Shown: piece by piece, positions 15,153 through 23,427 of the stretch | Layout of the letters: every line of letters starts with the position of its first letter | Position numbering within the stretch: the stretch's first letter is position 1 | From: Flavobacterium agrisoli | GTDB lineage: Bacteria > Bacteroidota > Bacteroidia > Flavobacteriales > Flavobacteriaceae | Length of the DNA stretch: 64,000 bases | Reading direction: 5' to 3' | Assembly: GCF_016522065.1 (NCBI RefSeq) | Contig: NZ_JAEHFV010000005.1 | Location: 62,001-126,000 of the forward strand | Notes under the pieces: generated by a model | Databases searched by the model: none | Told to the model about the DNA's origin: nothing | The model's input: the letters and a program-made list of their open reading frames with translations, nothing else | Position numbers and translations under genes: made by a program

Positions 15153-15766
15153 AATTAGATGACTTTAAACTGTACTTACCCAAGTTTTTATCTGCCGAAT
15201 CTGACAAAGAACTTTTTGATAGTTTAAGGGGGTTTCCTAATAATATTGATTCAAGAATTTATACAAACTATTTAACGAATTCCGATATTATTTATCAAGG
15301 AGATGGAATTGAGGAGATGCTTTGTGTCAATCTACCTGATGCCACAATAAAACCAGTTCCAAGTATGATTTTATCAAATACATGTGATGTAGACTTAACA
15401 AATGTTAGAAATTTTCCATCACAATTAGTTTATGCGCCCATATTTAATTTGGAAAAATATCAAAACAGTTTATATAAAAACTCTGAAAAAGCAAAAGAAC
15501 AAATTGATTCCCATATTCAATCAGTTAAAGATCAAAAAATCACACAAATATTTTATTTACCTAAAGTTCAAGGAAAAATGGATGATTCGATTGTTTTCTT
15601 TGATAAAGTTTGTAATTTTCCAAATAAATTAGTTCCAAGAGAGAATTTAAAAGATAGAAAATTATTTACATTAAGTGATTATGGTGCTTATCTCTTTCTT
15701 CTGAAATTATCAATTCATTTTACTAGAATTCAAGATAAAGTGGAACGAAAAAGTCTTAGAATTTAG
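15149..15766 (+). CDS. Unknown protein with an SNTCD motif, third gene of the accessory cassette
   Basis: A 205-residue soluble protein without a signal peptide. Two segments look conserved. One is YQGDGIEEMLCVNLPD (about residues 49-64). The other is ILSNTCDVD (about 74-82), which recalls the S-Q/N-T-C-D motif of uncharacterised proteins found in variable islands. A Lys-rich helical stretch follows (about 95-125). I cannot assign a function. It overlaps the preceding gene by 4 bases and ends the cassette. The next gene, at 15839, is on the opposite strand. Confidence 0.65.
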   Translation: MKLDDFKLYLPKFLSAESDKELFDSLRGFPNNIDSRIYTNYLTNSDIIYQGDGIEEMLCVNLPDATIKPVPSMILSNTCDVDLTNVRNFPSQLVYAPIFNLEKYQNSLYKNSEKAKEQIDSHIQSVKDQKITQIFYLPKVQGKMDDSIVFFDKVCNFPNKLVPRENLKDRKLFTLSDYGAYLFLLKLSIHFTRIQDKVERKSLRI

Positions 15767-15777
15767 TGTTAATTTTA

Positions 15778-15818
15778 GCTTCAAGAGTAAAAGAACTTTT
15801 CTTGCTCAAGCTTTTTTC
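15778..15818 (+). terminator. Possible terminator after the accessory cassette
   Basis: An imperfect hairpin with AGCTT / AAGCT at its base and a T-run to its right lies 11 bases after the last cassette stop and before the convergent DUF4407 gene. The upper stem has mismatches, so the call is weak. Confidence 0.4.
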
Positions 15819-15838
15819 TTATTGATATTTGAATGTCT

Positions 15839-16939
15839 TTATAGTGTCCCTTTTTGCTTTTCTACAAATCCATTAGATTGAAGTTCAAATAATTCCTCCG
15901 CATTTTTACGTTGAATATCATACAAGCGTTTGTCCTCCGCGATGTCTTCATATACTTTGTCATGCATTGTAGCATTTGTTTTTACTAATAATTCGCGTTG
16001 GTATTTGTTCTGTTCTAAAGTAGCTTTTAGTGCCGTTTCTAACTCTTCTTGCTTAAAATCGTATTCACCTTTTGGAGCTAATAGTTTAGCAATTATCGGA
16101 GAAGTTTCTATCGCCAAGAATAAAAGCATAATGAAAAAAGATGGCAACCAAGGCAATTGATTTAAAGCATTAATACGCGCCATTAATCCATCAAAACCCT
16201 CAATGATTGGTTTGGCTGTATTGATTTTAGTTTCTAAATCCGTTTGAAGTGTTTGGGCTTGTTTTTCCAATTCAATAATTTTAGCGTCATTAGTTGTTTT
16301 TAAATTCGCCAATTCTTTTAAAGCCGCATCGTGTTTGTCACGTTTTTCTTTGTAAACAGGTCCTTTTCCTAATTTTTTGGTTCCTGCCGTTCCTTCCGCT
16401 TCGGTAATATAAGTGTTATATAAATTGTTGACTTCTTTTTCTTTGTTCGTGATTTCCGATTTAAGAGCGGCAATTTGAGCTTTATTTTTATCTAAATCGG
16501 TTTTGAAATAAGTGCCAATTTGTTTCTTGTTGGCCAATTCCATAGCGTTTTTTTCTTTTAATAAAACGGTATTAATTTCTTTTTCAAAGATTTTAATCTC
16601 TAATGGTTTTGAAATCACAATAGCAATAATAATGGCTAATATAATTCGTGGAGTAGCTTGTAAAAATTCTTGACCAAAACGATCCCTTTTTTTGATGGTA
16701 GAAACAATAAACCGGTCCAGATTAAATATTAGTAATCCCCAAATGAAACCAAAAAATACCGCTGGAATTACGGCATCAAAAACAGTAAATAAAGCATAAG
16801 CACTGGCAATAAATGCCATAACTGCAGTAAAAAATACCGTTGCGCCAATACCCGCGTATTTTGATTTTTCGCCTTGTGAACAGTCAGCAAGTAAATTGGG
16901 ATCTGCGCCCGAGCACAGAATAAAGAATGATTGTAACAT
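15839..16939 (-). CDS. DUF4407 membrane protein with a long coiled coil
   Basis: A 366-residue protein. Three N-terminal membrane segments lie at about residues 30-50, 55-80 and 100-118. They contain the family motif GLLIFNLDRFIVSTIKK. A long charged region that is probably coiled coil follows (about 125-240), then a further membrane segment (about 262-282) and a charged C-terminal tail. This arrangement is that of DUF4407 proteins, common in Bacteroidota and unassigned in function. It is convergent with the accessory cassette and divergent from the TonB-dependent receptor. Confidence 0.85.
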   Translation of the reverse strand: MLQSFFILCSGADPNLLADCSQGEKSKYAGIGATVFFTAVMAFIASAYALFTVFDAVIPAVFFGFIWGLLIFNLDRFIVSTIKKRDRFGQEFLQATPRIILAIIIAIVISKPLEIKIFEKEINTVLLKEKNAMELANKKQIGTYFKTDLDKNKAQIAALKSEITNKEKEVNNLYNTYITEAEGTAGTKKLGKGPVYKEKRDKHDAALKELANLKTTNDAKIIELEKQAQTLQTDLETKINTAKPIIEGFDGLMARINALNQLPWLPSFFIMLLFLAIETSPIIAKLLAPKGEYDFKQEELETALKATLEQNKYQRELLVKTNATMHDKVYEDIAEDKRLYDIQRKNAEELFELQSNGFVEKQKGTL

Positions 16940-16970
16940 GATTGATGATTTTTGATTGATTGATTACCTG

Positions 16971-16978
16971 CAAATTTA
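16971..16978 (-). promoter_or_regulatory. -7 promoter element for the DUF4407 gene
   Basis: On the minus strand this reads TAAATTTG, a perfect TAnnTTTG match, about 32 bases before the ATG. A TTTC about 20 bases further upstream could be a weak -33 element. Confidence 0.5.
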
Positions 16979-17138
16979 AGTCCATTTTTTCGATTGAAAC
17001 CTAACAAGTTGATTTCTTTTGCTTTATAATTAATTAAAATTCAATTTTTCCAATTCATTTTTCCGCTTTGTTATGAATTTGTAAAATTTTCCGCAAGAAA
17101 CAGCAGACACTTAACGATATGTTAATTTTTAGATGCCA

Positions 17139-17166
17139 TTGTTTTAATGCATCACTTCTAGCTTTG
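17139..17166 (+). promoter_or_regulatory. Promoter of the TonB-dependent receptor-phytase pair
   Basis: TTG at 17139-17141 and TAGCTTTG (a perfect TAnnTTTG match) at 17159-17166, spaced by 17 bases, with the ATG 31 bases downstream. I see no recognisable regulator box beside it. Confidence 0.65.
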
Positions 17167-17196
17167 CACCTCGAATTAAATAACCTATAAACTAAA

Positions 17197-20007
17197 ATGA
17201 AAAAGATTTATTTAGTATTGTTACTTTTATTATTAACCGCAATGAGTTATGCTCAAAAAAGCATCGTATCCGGAAAAGTTTTGGATATCGACGACAAATT
17301 GCCGTTACCAGGAGCCATGATTCAAATTTCGGGTCAAAACAAATACACCATTTCCGACTACAATGGTAGTTTCGAATTGTTAAATGTAACCGAAGGATCC
17401 TATGAAATTCATGTAAAATACATGGGATATACCACGGCTACAAAATTAATAGTAATTTCTAAAGGAGGAAATACTGTCGTTAATTTTGAAATGAAAGCCA
17501 TTGGTACTCAACTTAATGAAGTAGTTATTGGAGATGCTTTAAAAGGACAAGCCAAAGCCTTGAACCAACAAAAAAACAACAGCAATATTACCAATATTGT
17601 TTCTTCAGACCAAGTGGGACGTTTTCCAGATGCCAACGTTGGAGATGCTTTAAAACGTGTGCCGGGAATTACCATGCAAAACGACCAAGGAGAAGCCAGA
17701 AACATCATTATTAGAGGTTTGGCTCCATCATTAAACTCGGTTACTTTAAATGGTGATCGTATTCCTTCAGCCGAAGGAGACAACCGAAACGTACAAATGG
17801 ATTTGATTCCGTCGGATATGATTTCGAGTATGGAAGTGAACAAAACCCTAACACCCGATATGGATGCCGATGCTATTGGAGGTTCGGTAAATTTAGTGAC
17901 TCGCGCCACCCCAAATGGGCAACGTATTTCGGCTACTTTGGCCGGAGGCTATATGCCAATTAGAGAAAAAGGCGTTTACACAGCTGGATTGGTTTTTGCC
18001 GATCGTTATCTTAATGATAAATTAGGAATGGTGGTAAGCGGTTCTTATAACAATAAAGATTACGGCTCAGACGATGTTGAAAACGTTTGGGTAAAAGACG
18101 AATTTGGAAACGAATACGTATCAGAGTCTCAAATTAGAGTATATGATGTGCAACGTATCCGTAGAAGTGGCGCTATTTCTTTGGATTATAAATTCAACGA
18201 CAACAACACCATTTTTGCTAATGCCATTTATAACTGGAGAGACGACCGCGAAAACCGTTTTAGAACCACTTATGACGATATTGAACCTATTTATAATGGT
18301 GAAACAATTACTGGTTTTGAAGGAAGAGCCAGACGTCAAACCAAAGGTGGAATTGACAACAACCGAAACAAAAGCCGTCGTTTAGAAGACCAACGAGTGC
18401 AAAACTACGCTCTTCGTGGAGAGCATTTGTTAAGTTCTAATTTAGACATGGATTGGTCGGTAAATTACTCAACTGCAAGCGAATACCGCCCTAATGAGCG
18501 TTATATCGAATACCGTCAAAAAGGATTGGATTTGACTCAAGATTTATCGGATATCAAATTTCCGTTGGTTACCAGTTCAGGCGAATCTTTAGATCAATTA
18601 GAATTTGATTCGCTTACCGAAAACACCGACGATACCAGTGAAGACGAATTAGGTGCAAAAATCAATTTCCGAATTCCATTTTCAATTATCCCTTCTGAAA
18701 AAGGGCGTATCAGAACTGGTTTGCGTATGCGTTTGAAAGAGAAAGAACGTAATAATGTTTTCTATTCTTACGAATCAACAAGCGACGATATGGAAACTCT
18801 TGCCGATGTACCAACTCACTATTTTAACGGCGAAGGATTTAATCCAGGAACTAAATATGTAGCCGGAAGTTTGGTTGATAAAAATTACCTTGGCGGATTA
18901 GACCTCAACAATGCGGGTTTATTTGATAAAGAAGCCGATCCATCAGAATATTTAACAGCAAATTATACAGCCAAAGAACAAATTTTTGCAGCATACGTGC
19001 GTTGGGATCAAGATTTTAATGATAAATTATCGATGATTGTAGGAGCTCGTGCAGAGAATACCCATATTGACTATGTAGGAAACCGCGTTTTGGATGAAGA
19101 AGAATTGGAAAATAAAATCAACACGACCAACAGTTATTTGAATGTTTTACCTAGCCTTTCGTTTAAATACGATGCTACAAAAAGTTTGGTTTTAAGAGCC
19201 GCTTTTACAACTGCTTTAGCGCGACCAAACTATTACGACTTGGCGCCTTATGTGAACAATATTGCGTCTGATAAAGAAATCTCTGCTGGTAATCCTGATC
19301 TAAAAGCAACTTATTCTTTTAACTACGACTTTATGGCCGAAAATTATTTTGAATCGGTTGGTTTGGTTTCGGCGGGAGCTTTTTACAAAAACTTAAATGA
19401 TTTCATTTACAAATACAGCAGTAAAACGTATTCAAATTCTGATTTCGCAACCGATTTTCCAGATCAAACCAATCCAATTCCAGCTGGTGAACAATGGAAA
19501 TTTGTACAATCTCGAAATGGAGATAACGTAGATGTTTACGGATTTGAAGTAGCTTTTCAACGTCAGTTTGATTTCTTTAGCAGTAAATTTTTAAGAGGTT
19601 TTGGTGTGTATTTAAACTATACTTTTACACAATCTAAAGCCAAAGGTATTGCCGATGAAGACGGAAACGAGCGTAACGATGTAAGTTTACCAGGAACTAC
19701 GCCACACATGTTTAATGGTTCGTTATTTTGGGAAAACAAACGTTTTTCAGCTAGAGTTTCTACCAATTTCACCTCTGATTATTTAGATGTTTTGGGTGCC
19801 GAAGCATATGAAGATTCGTATTACGACAAGCAGTTTTTTGTAGATGCCAATGCTTCGTACAAAATCACGCCTTACATGCGTATTTTTGCCGAAGCAAACA
19901 ACTTGACCAATCAACCATTGCGTTATTACCAAGGTGTTAGTCAACATACCCAACAAGCCGAATATTATCAAGCGCGTTACAATTTAGGTGTAAAGTTTGA
20001 TTTTTAA
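17197..20007 (+). CDS. TonB-dependent outer-membrane receptor, probably for phytate or inositol phosphates
   Basis: A 936-residue receptor. The signal peptide (residues 1-19, ending SYA) is followed by a carboxypeptidase-like beta-sandwich (about 21-105), as in many Bacteroidota receptors. A plug domain (about 115-235, with DALKRVPGITMQN and IIIRGLAPSLNSVTLNGDR) and a 22-strand-type barrel ending in an aromatic C-terminal strand (YNLGVKFDF) complete it. It imports a ligand across the outer membrane using TonB energy. The adjacent phytase lipoprotein, 71 bases downstream, suggests the ligand is phytate-derived. That is inference from context; the receptor alone would be called only a TonB-dependent receptor. 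Confidence 0.9.
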   Translation: MKKIYLVLLLLLLTAMSYAQKSIVSGKVLDIDDKLPLPGAMIQISGQNKYTISDYNGSFELLNVTEGSYEIHVKYMGYTTATKLIVISKGGNTVVNFEMKAIGTQLNEVVIGDALKGQAKALNQQKNNSNITNIVSSDQVGRFPDANVGDALKRVPGITMQNDQGEARNIIIRGLAPSLNSVTLNGDRIPSAEGDNRNVQMDLIPSDMISSMEVNKTLTPDMDADAIGGSVNLVTRATPNGQRISATLAGGYMPIREKGVYTAGLVFADRYLNDKLGMVVSGSYNNKDYGSDDVENVWVKDEFGNEYVSESQIRVYDVQRIRRSGAISLDYKFNDNNTIFANAIYNWRDDRENRFRTTYDDIEPIYNGETITGFEGRARRQTKGGIDNNRNKSRRLEDQRVQNYALRGEHLLSSNLDMDWSVNYSTASEYRPNERYIEYRQKGLDLTQDLSDIKFPLVTSSGESLDQLEFDSLTENTDDTSEDELGAKINFRIPFSIIPSEKGRIRTGLRMRLKEKERNNVFYSYESTSDDMETLADVPTHYFNGEGFNPGTKYVAGSLVDKNYLGGLDLNNAGLFDKEADPSEYLTANYTAKEQIFAAYVRWDQDFNDKLSMIVGARAENTHIDYVGNRVLDEEELENKINTTNSYLNVLPSLSFKYDATKSLVLRAAFTTALARPNYYDLAPYVNNIASDKEISAGNPDLKATYSFNYDFMAENYFESVGLVSAGAFYKNLNDFIYKYSSKTYSNSDFATDFPDQTNPIPAGEQWKFVQSRNGDNVDVYGFEVAFQRQFDFFSSKFLRGFGVYLNYTFTQSKAKGIADEDGNERNDVSLPGTTPHMFNGSLFWENKRFSARVSTNFTSDYLDVLGAEAYEDSYYDKQFFVDANASYKITPYMRIFAEANNLTNQPLRYYQGVSQHTQQAEYYQARYNLGVKFDF

Positions 20008-20028
20008 ATAAATTTGAATTCGTATTTT

Positions 20029-20063
20029 GATAACAGGATTTTTTAAGTCCTGTTATCTTTTTT
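20029..20063 (+). terminator. Intrinsic terminator inside the receptor-phytase operon
   Basis: A perfect 10-bp stem GATAACAGGA (20029-20038) / TCCTGTTATC (20048-20057) with a 9-base loop is followed at once by six T. It sits between the receptor stop and the phytase ATG at 20079, with no promoter-like element after it, so it probably lets only part of the transcripts continue into the phytase gene. Confidence 0.85.
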
Positions 20064-20078
20064 AAGTAAATAAACAAA

Positions 20079-21134
20079 ATGAAAAATAAATTTTTAATTG
20101 CCGTAGTGGCGCTAATTACCTTTTCATCGTGTAGCGATAAATTGGCTCCTGTACGCAAAGATGCCCTTAAACCCACCATTGTTACTCAAAAATTACCACA
20201 CGACACCGATGATCCTGCTATTTGGATTAACCCAACTGATGCCAGCAAAAGCATTGTAGTCGGAACCGATAAAGATACCGATGGTGGTTTGTATGCTTTT
20301 GATTTACAAGGAAAAATTATCACCAAATCAGAGGTTTTACAGCGACCAAACAATGTGGATATTGCCTATGGATTGCTTTTAAACGGCAAAAAGGTCGATG
20401 TAGCAGTAGTTACGGAACGCGAACGCAATATGCTTCGAATTTTTAGTTTACCCGATTTACAACCGCTTGATAATGGCGGAATTCCGGTATTTGATGGAGA
20501 GGCTGCACGCGACCCAATGGGAATTGCTTTGTACACCCGCGCCAGCGATAAGGCTATTTTTGCTGTAGTGGGTAGAAAAAACGGTCCTTCTGGTAGTTAT
20601 TTGTGGCAATACGAATTGGTTGACAATGGTCAAGGAATCGTAACCGGAAAAGTGGTACGTAAATTTGGTAATTACAGCGGTAAAAAAGAAATTGAAGCCA
20701 TAGCCGTAGACAACGAATTGGGTTATGTTTACTATTGCGATGAACAATTTGGCGTGAGAAAATATTATGCCGATCCAGCAAAAAATGACAATACCGAGTT
20801 GGCTCTTTTTGGTCAAAAGGATTTTAAAAGTGATCACGAAGGAATTGCCATTTACAAAAAACAAGATGGTAAAGGGTACTTACTGATTTCCAATCAGCAA
20901 GCGAATACGTTTAATGTGTATGCGCGTGAGGGTGAAAATGGAAATCCAAATGAGCATATTCGTTTAGCAGAAATTCCAACTTCGACTATTGAATGCGATG
21001 GGGCAGATGCGACTGCGGTAAATTTAGGAGGTTCGTTTCAAAATGGATTATTTGTAGCCATGAGCAATGGCATGACTTTTCAGTATTACAATTGGGATAC
21101 CATTCAAAAAATAATCGATTCTCAAAAAAAATAA
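20079..21134 (+). CDS. Beta-propeller phytase (3-phytase) lipoprotein
   Basis: A 351-residue protein with a lipoprotein signal (hydrophobic 5-15, lipobox FSSC, Cys18). The body is a beta-propeller phytase. It contains the N-terminal signature HDTDDPAIWINP, the calcium/phosphate-site motif GTDKDTDGGLYAFDL and later EGEAARDPMGIALY-like and SDHEGIAIY segments, which carry the acidic ligands of this family. It releases phosphate from inositol hexakisphosphate at the cell surface or in the periplasm. Its partner is the TonB-dependent receptor upstream, with an intrinsic terminator between the two genes. The length is normal for a single-domain enzyme. Confidence 0.92.
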   Translation: MKNKFLIAVVALITFSSCSDKLAPVRKDALKPTIVTQKLPHDTDDPAIWINPTDASKSIVVGTDKDTDGGLYAFDLQGKIITKSEVLQRPNNVDIAYGLLLNGKKVDVAVVTERERNMLRIFSLPDLQPLDNGGIPVFDGEAARDPMGIALYTRASDKAIFAVVGRKNGPSGSYLWQYELVDNGQGIVTGKVVRKFGNYSGKKEIEAIAVDNELGYVYYCDEQFGVRKYYADPAKNDNTELALFGQKDFKSDHEGIAIYKKQDGKGYLLISNQQANTFNVYAREGENGNPNEHIRLAEIPTSTIECDGADATAVNLGGSFQNGLFVAMSNGMTFQYYNWDTIQKIIDSQKK

Positions 21135-21169
21135 AGCAAGATCCTTACTTTGTCCCAAATCAAATTAAA

Positions 21170-21211
21170 TCAAAAAAGCTACTCGCCTAATGGAATGGAG
21201 TAGCTTTTTGA
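21170..21211. terminator. Bidirectional terminator between phytase and pckA
   Basis: A long hairpin with AAAAAGCTACTC / GAGTAGCTTTTT arms and a loop of about 13 bases separates the two convergent genes. It has A on the left and T on the right, so it can serve both strands. Confidence 0.85.
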
Positions 21212-21230
21212 TTTTTACGAATTAGTAATT

Positions 21231-22832
21231 TTATAATAAAGGTGCTCCACCCATAATTTCTGGATTGGCAAATTCTTCGAATTTAGCAAAATTAGCTTTG
21301 AATTTTTGAGCCAATTCAACCGCTTTTTGATCGTATAATTCCTTGTTTTCCCAAGTATCTCTTGGATTTAAAATTTCGGCTGGTACGTTCGGACAGGTTT
21401 GTGGTTTTGCAATTCCAAACACACTATGATTTTCATAAGTCACCTGATCCAGTTCGCCATTTAAGGCTGCTGTAATCATGGCTCGTGTGTATTTTAATTT
21501 CATTCGACTACCGGTTCCATAAGGTCCGCCAGTCCAACCCGTGTTAATCAACCATACTTTTACGTTGGCTTCTTTCATTTTCTTACTCAACATTTCAGCA
21601 TATCGCGTTGGATGCAATGGCATAAAAGGAGCACCAAAACAAGCCGAAAAATTAGGTTGTGGCTCATTAATTCCGGCTTCGGTACCCGCTACTTTTGCAG
21701 TGTAGCCCGAAATAAAATGATAGGCTGCCTGACCTGGAGTCAATTTAGCAATTGGAGGTAAAATTCCGAACGAATCGGCCGTTAAGAAAAAGATATTTTT
21801 TGGATTATGCCCGATAGAATTGGGTTGAATGTTATCAATAAAATCAATCGGGTAACTAACGCGCGTATTTGGAGTAATCGAAATATCGGTGTAATCCACT
21901 TCGTTACTATTTTCTTTGAAAACTACATTTTCTAACAAAGCTCCTTTTTTGATGGCTTTGTAAATATCCGGCTCGTTTTCTTCCGAAAGATTGATCACTT
22001 TAGCATAACAACCGCCTTCAAAGTTAAAAACCGTGTTATCATTTGTCCATCCGTGTTCATCGTCGCCGATTAATTTTCGATTTGGATCGGCTGATAAAGT
22101 GGTTTTTCCAGTTCCCGATAATCCAAAGAAAATAGCGGTATCACCTGCTTCCCCTACATTGGCACTGCAGTGCATTGGAAGCGTTTTTTGAAAAACTGGT
22201 AAAATAAAATTCAATGCCGAGAAAATTCCTTTTTTCATCTCTCCGGTATAACCTGTACCACCAATCAAAGCAATTTTTTTAGTAAAATCTAAAATGGCAA
22301 AATTACTTTGACGCGTTCCGTCAACTGCTGGATCTGCCATAAAATGAGGCACACAAAGAACGGTCCAATCAAACGAAAAATTTTCTAATTCACCTTCATC
22401 GGGTCTCAAAAACATGTTGTAGCAAAACAAATTAGACCAAGCGGTTTCGGTAACAACGCGTACATTTAAGCGGTGATTAGGATCGGCACATACATACGAA
22501 TCCCGAACAAAAACTTCTTTCCCATCTAAATAGGTACAAACTTTTTGATATAATTTTTCGAAAGCATCAGCATCGAACGGGATGTTGATATTACCCCACC
22601 AAACTTCGTTTTCGGTAATAGCATCTTTCACAATGTAACGATCTTGAGGAGAACGTCCCGTAAAAGTACCGGTATTAATGGCTAAAGCGCCTGTATCATT
22701 TAATTTACCTTGACCGCTTTCTAAGGTAATTTTTTCTAATTCATCTGGAGTAAGTTGGTAATGAACTTTTGCATTTTTGATTCCCATTTCGTCTAACGAA
22801 ATCGATTTCGATACCATTGTATGATTGCCCAT
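21231..22832 (-). CDS. pckA: Phosphoenolpyruvate carboxykinase (ATP)
   Basis: A 533-residue enzyme of gluconeogenesis that converts oxaloacetate and ATP to phosphoenolpyruvate. The ATP-type kinase P-loop GLSGTGKTTL is at residues 237-246 (Lys243), followed by LIGDDEHGW. Upstream are TGRSPQDRYIVKD and GGTGYTGEMKKGIFS (191-205), all characteristic of the ATP-dependent form. The length is normal. Start: ATG at 22832; a second Met six codons in is possible. The gene has its own promoter with an operator-like palindrome. It is not in an operon with the downstream gene. Confidence 0.96.
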   Translation of the reverse strand: MGNHTMVSKSISLDEMGIKNAKVHYQLTPDELEKITLESGQGKLNDTGALAINTGTFTGRSPQDRYIVKDAITENEVWWGNINIPFDADAFEKLYQKVCTYLDGKEVFVRDSYVCADPNHRLNVRVVTETAWSNLFCYNMFLRPDEGELENFSFDWTVLCVPHFMADPAVDGTRQSNFAILDFTKKIALIGGTGYTGEMKKGIFSALNFILPVFQKTLPMHCSANVGEAGDTAIFFGLSGTGKTTLSADPNRKLIGDDEHGWTNDNTVFNFEGGCYAKVINLSEENEPDIYKAIKKGALLENVVFKENSNEVDYTDISITPNTRVSYPIDFIDNIQPNSIGHNPKNIFFLTADSFGILPPIAKLTPGQAAYHFISGYTAKVAGTEAGINEPQPNFSACFGAPFMPLHPTRYAEMLSKKMKEANVKVWLINTGWTGGPYGTGSRMKLKYTRAMITAALNGELDQVTYENHSVFGIAKPQTCPNVPAEILNPRDTWENKELYDQKAVELAQKFKANFAKFEEFANPEIMGGAPLL

Positions 22833-22868
22833 AAAATTTCTTAATTGCGTTTTTAATTCTAGAGACTA

Positions 22869-22876
22869 CAAAGGTA
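22869..22876 (-). promoter_or_regulatory. -7 promoter element of pckA
   Basis: Minus-strand TACCTTTG matches TAnnTTTG, 36 bases upstream of the pckA start. There is no good TTTG at the usual upstream distance, so the promoter may need an activator. Confidence 0.6.
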
Positions 22877-22895
22877 CAGATTTAATGCAATCTGT
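22876..22895. promoter_or_regulatory. Operator-like inverted repeat at the pckA promoter
   Basis: ACAGATT (22876-22882) and AATCTGT (22889-22895) form a perfect 7-bp inverted repeat around a 6-base spacer. Its inner edge overlaps the -7 element of pckA, and it fills the space where RNA polymerase would contact the -33 region. This is a typical dimeric-regulator site. The regulator is unknown. Confidence 0.6.
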
Positions 22896-22913
22896 GTTTT
22901 AAAAATTCGATTT

Positions 22914-23300
22914 TTATGATTTTTTGTTAAAAAAACCAGCAAATAAGACTATCCACGAAATAATTAACAATAAACCACCAATTGGCGTTACGAATCCGAT
23001 AATTTTAAAATCAAAGGAAGTAATTGAATTCGTGGCTAATAAATAGATGGAACCCGAGAATAAAGCCACTCCCAAAACAACCAATAGGGTGATTATTTTG
23101 CGTTTTGATTCAGTAAGTTCGATTAGGTTAGCTACGAACAACAAAAACAAAGCATGATACATTTGGTAACGAACACCCGTTTCGAAAGTAGTTAATTGCG
23201 CTTCACTTAAAAATTGTTTTAATCCATGTGCTCCAAATGCACCCAAAGCAATAGCGGTTACTCCTAAAAAAGCCGCTATTAAAATCATTTTTCGTTTCAT
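22914..23300 (-). CDS. DUF423 family membrane protein
   Basis: A 128-residue protein with four membrane segments and the family motif ALGAFGAHGLKQFLS near the N terminus, followed by RYQMYHALFLL. The start is set at the ATG 23300, which has an AGAGG sequence a few bases before it. The frame can be extended 12 residues further to 23336, but that part lacks the expected hydrophobic start. DUF423 proteins are small inner-membrane proteins of unknown function. Its upstream neighbour on the other strand (23428) is divergent. Confidence 0.87.
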   Translation of the reverse strand: MKRKMILIAAFLGVTAIALGAFGAHGLKQFLSEAQLTTFETGVRYQMYHALFLLFVANLIELTESKRKIITLLVVLGVALFSGSIYLLATNSITSFDFKIIGFVTPIGGLLLIISWIVLFAGFFNKKS

Positions 23301-23427
23301 TGCCTCTAATTTTTGAACCAAATTTAAGTATCCCAAACTGCTTATAGAAATTTTTAAAGCTTTCTTTTCTCTAATATTTAAATTAAATTTAAAGAAAATA
23401 ACTAGTCTCTAATCAAAAAACATCAGT

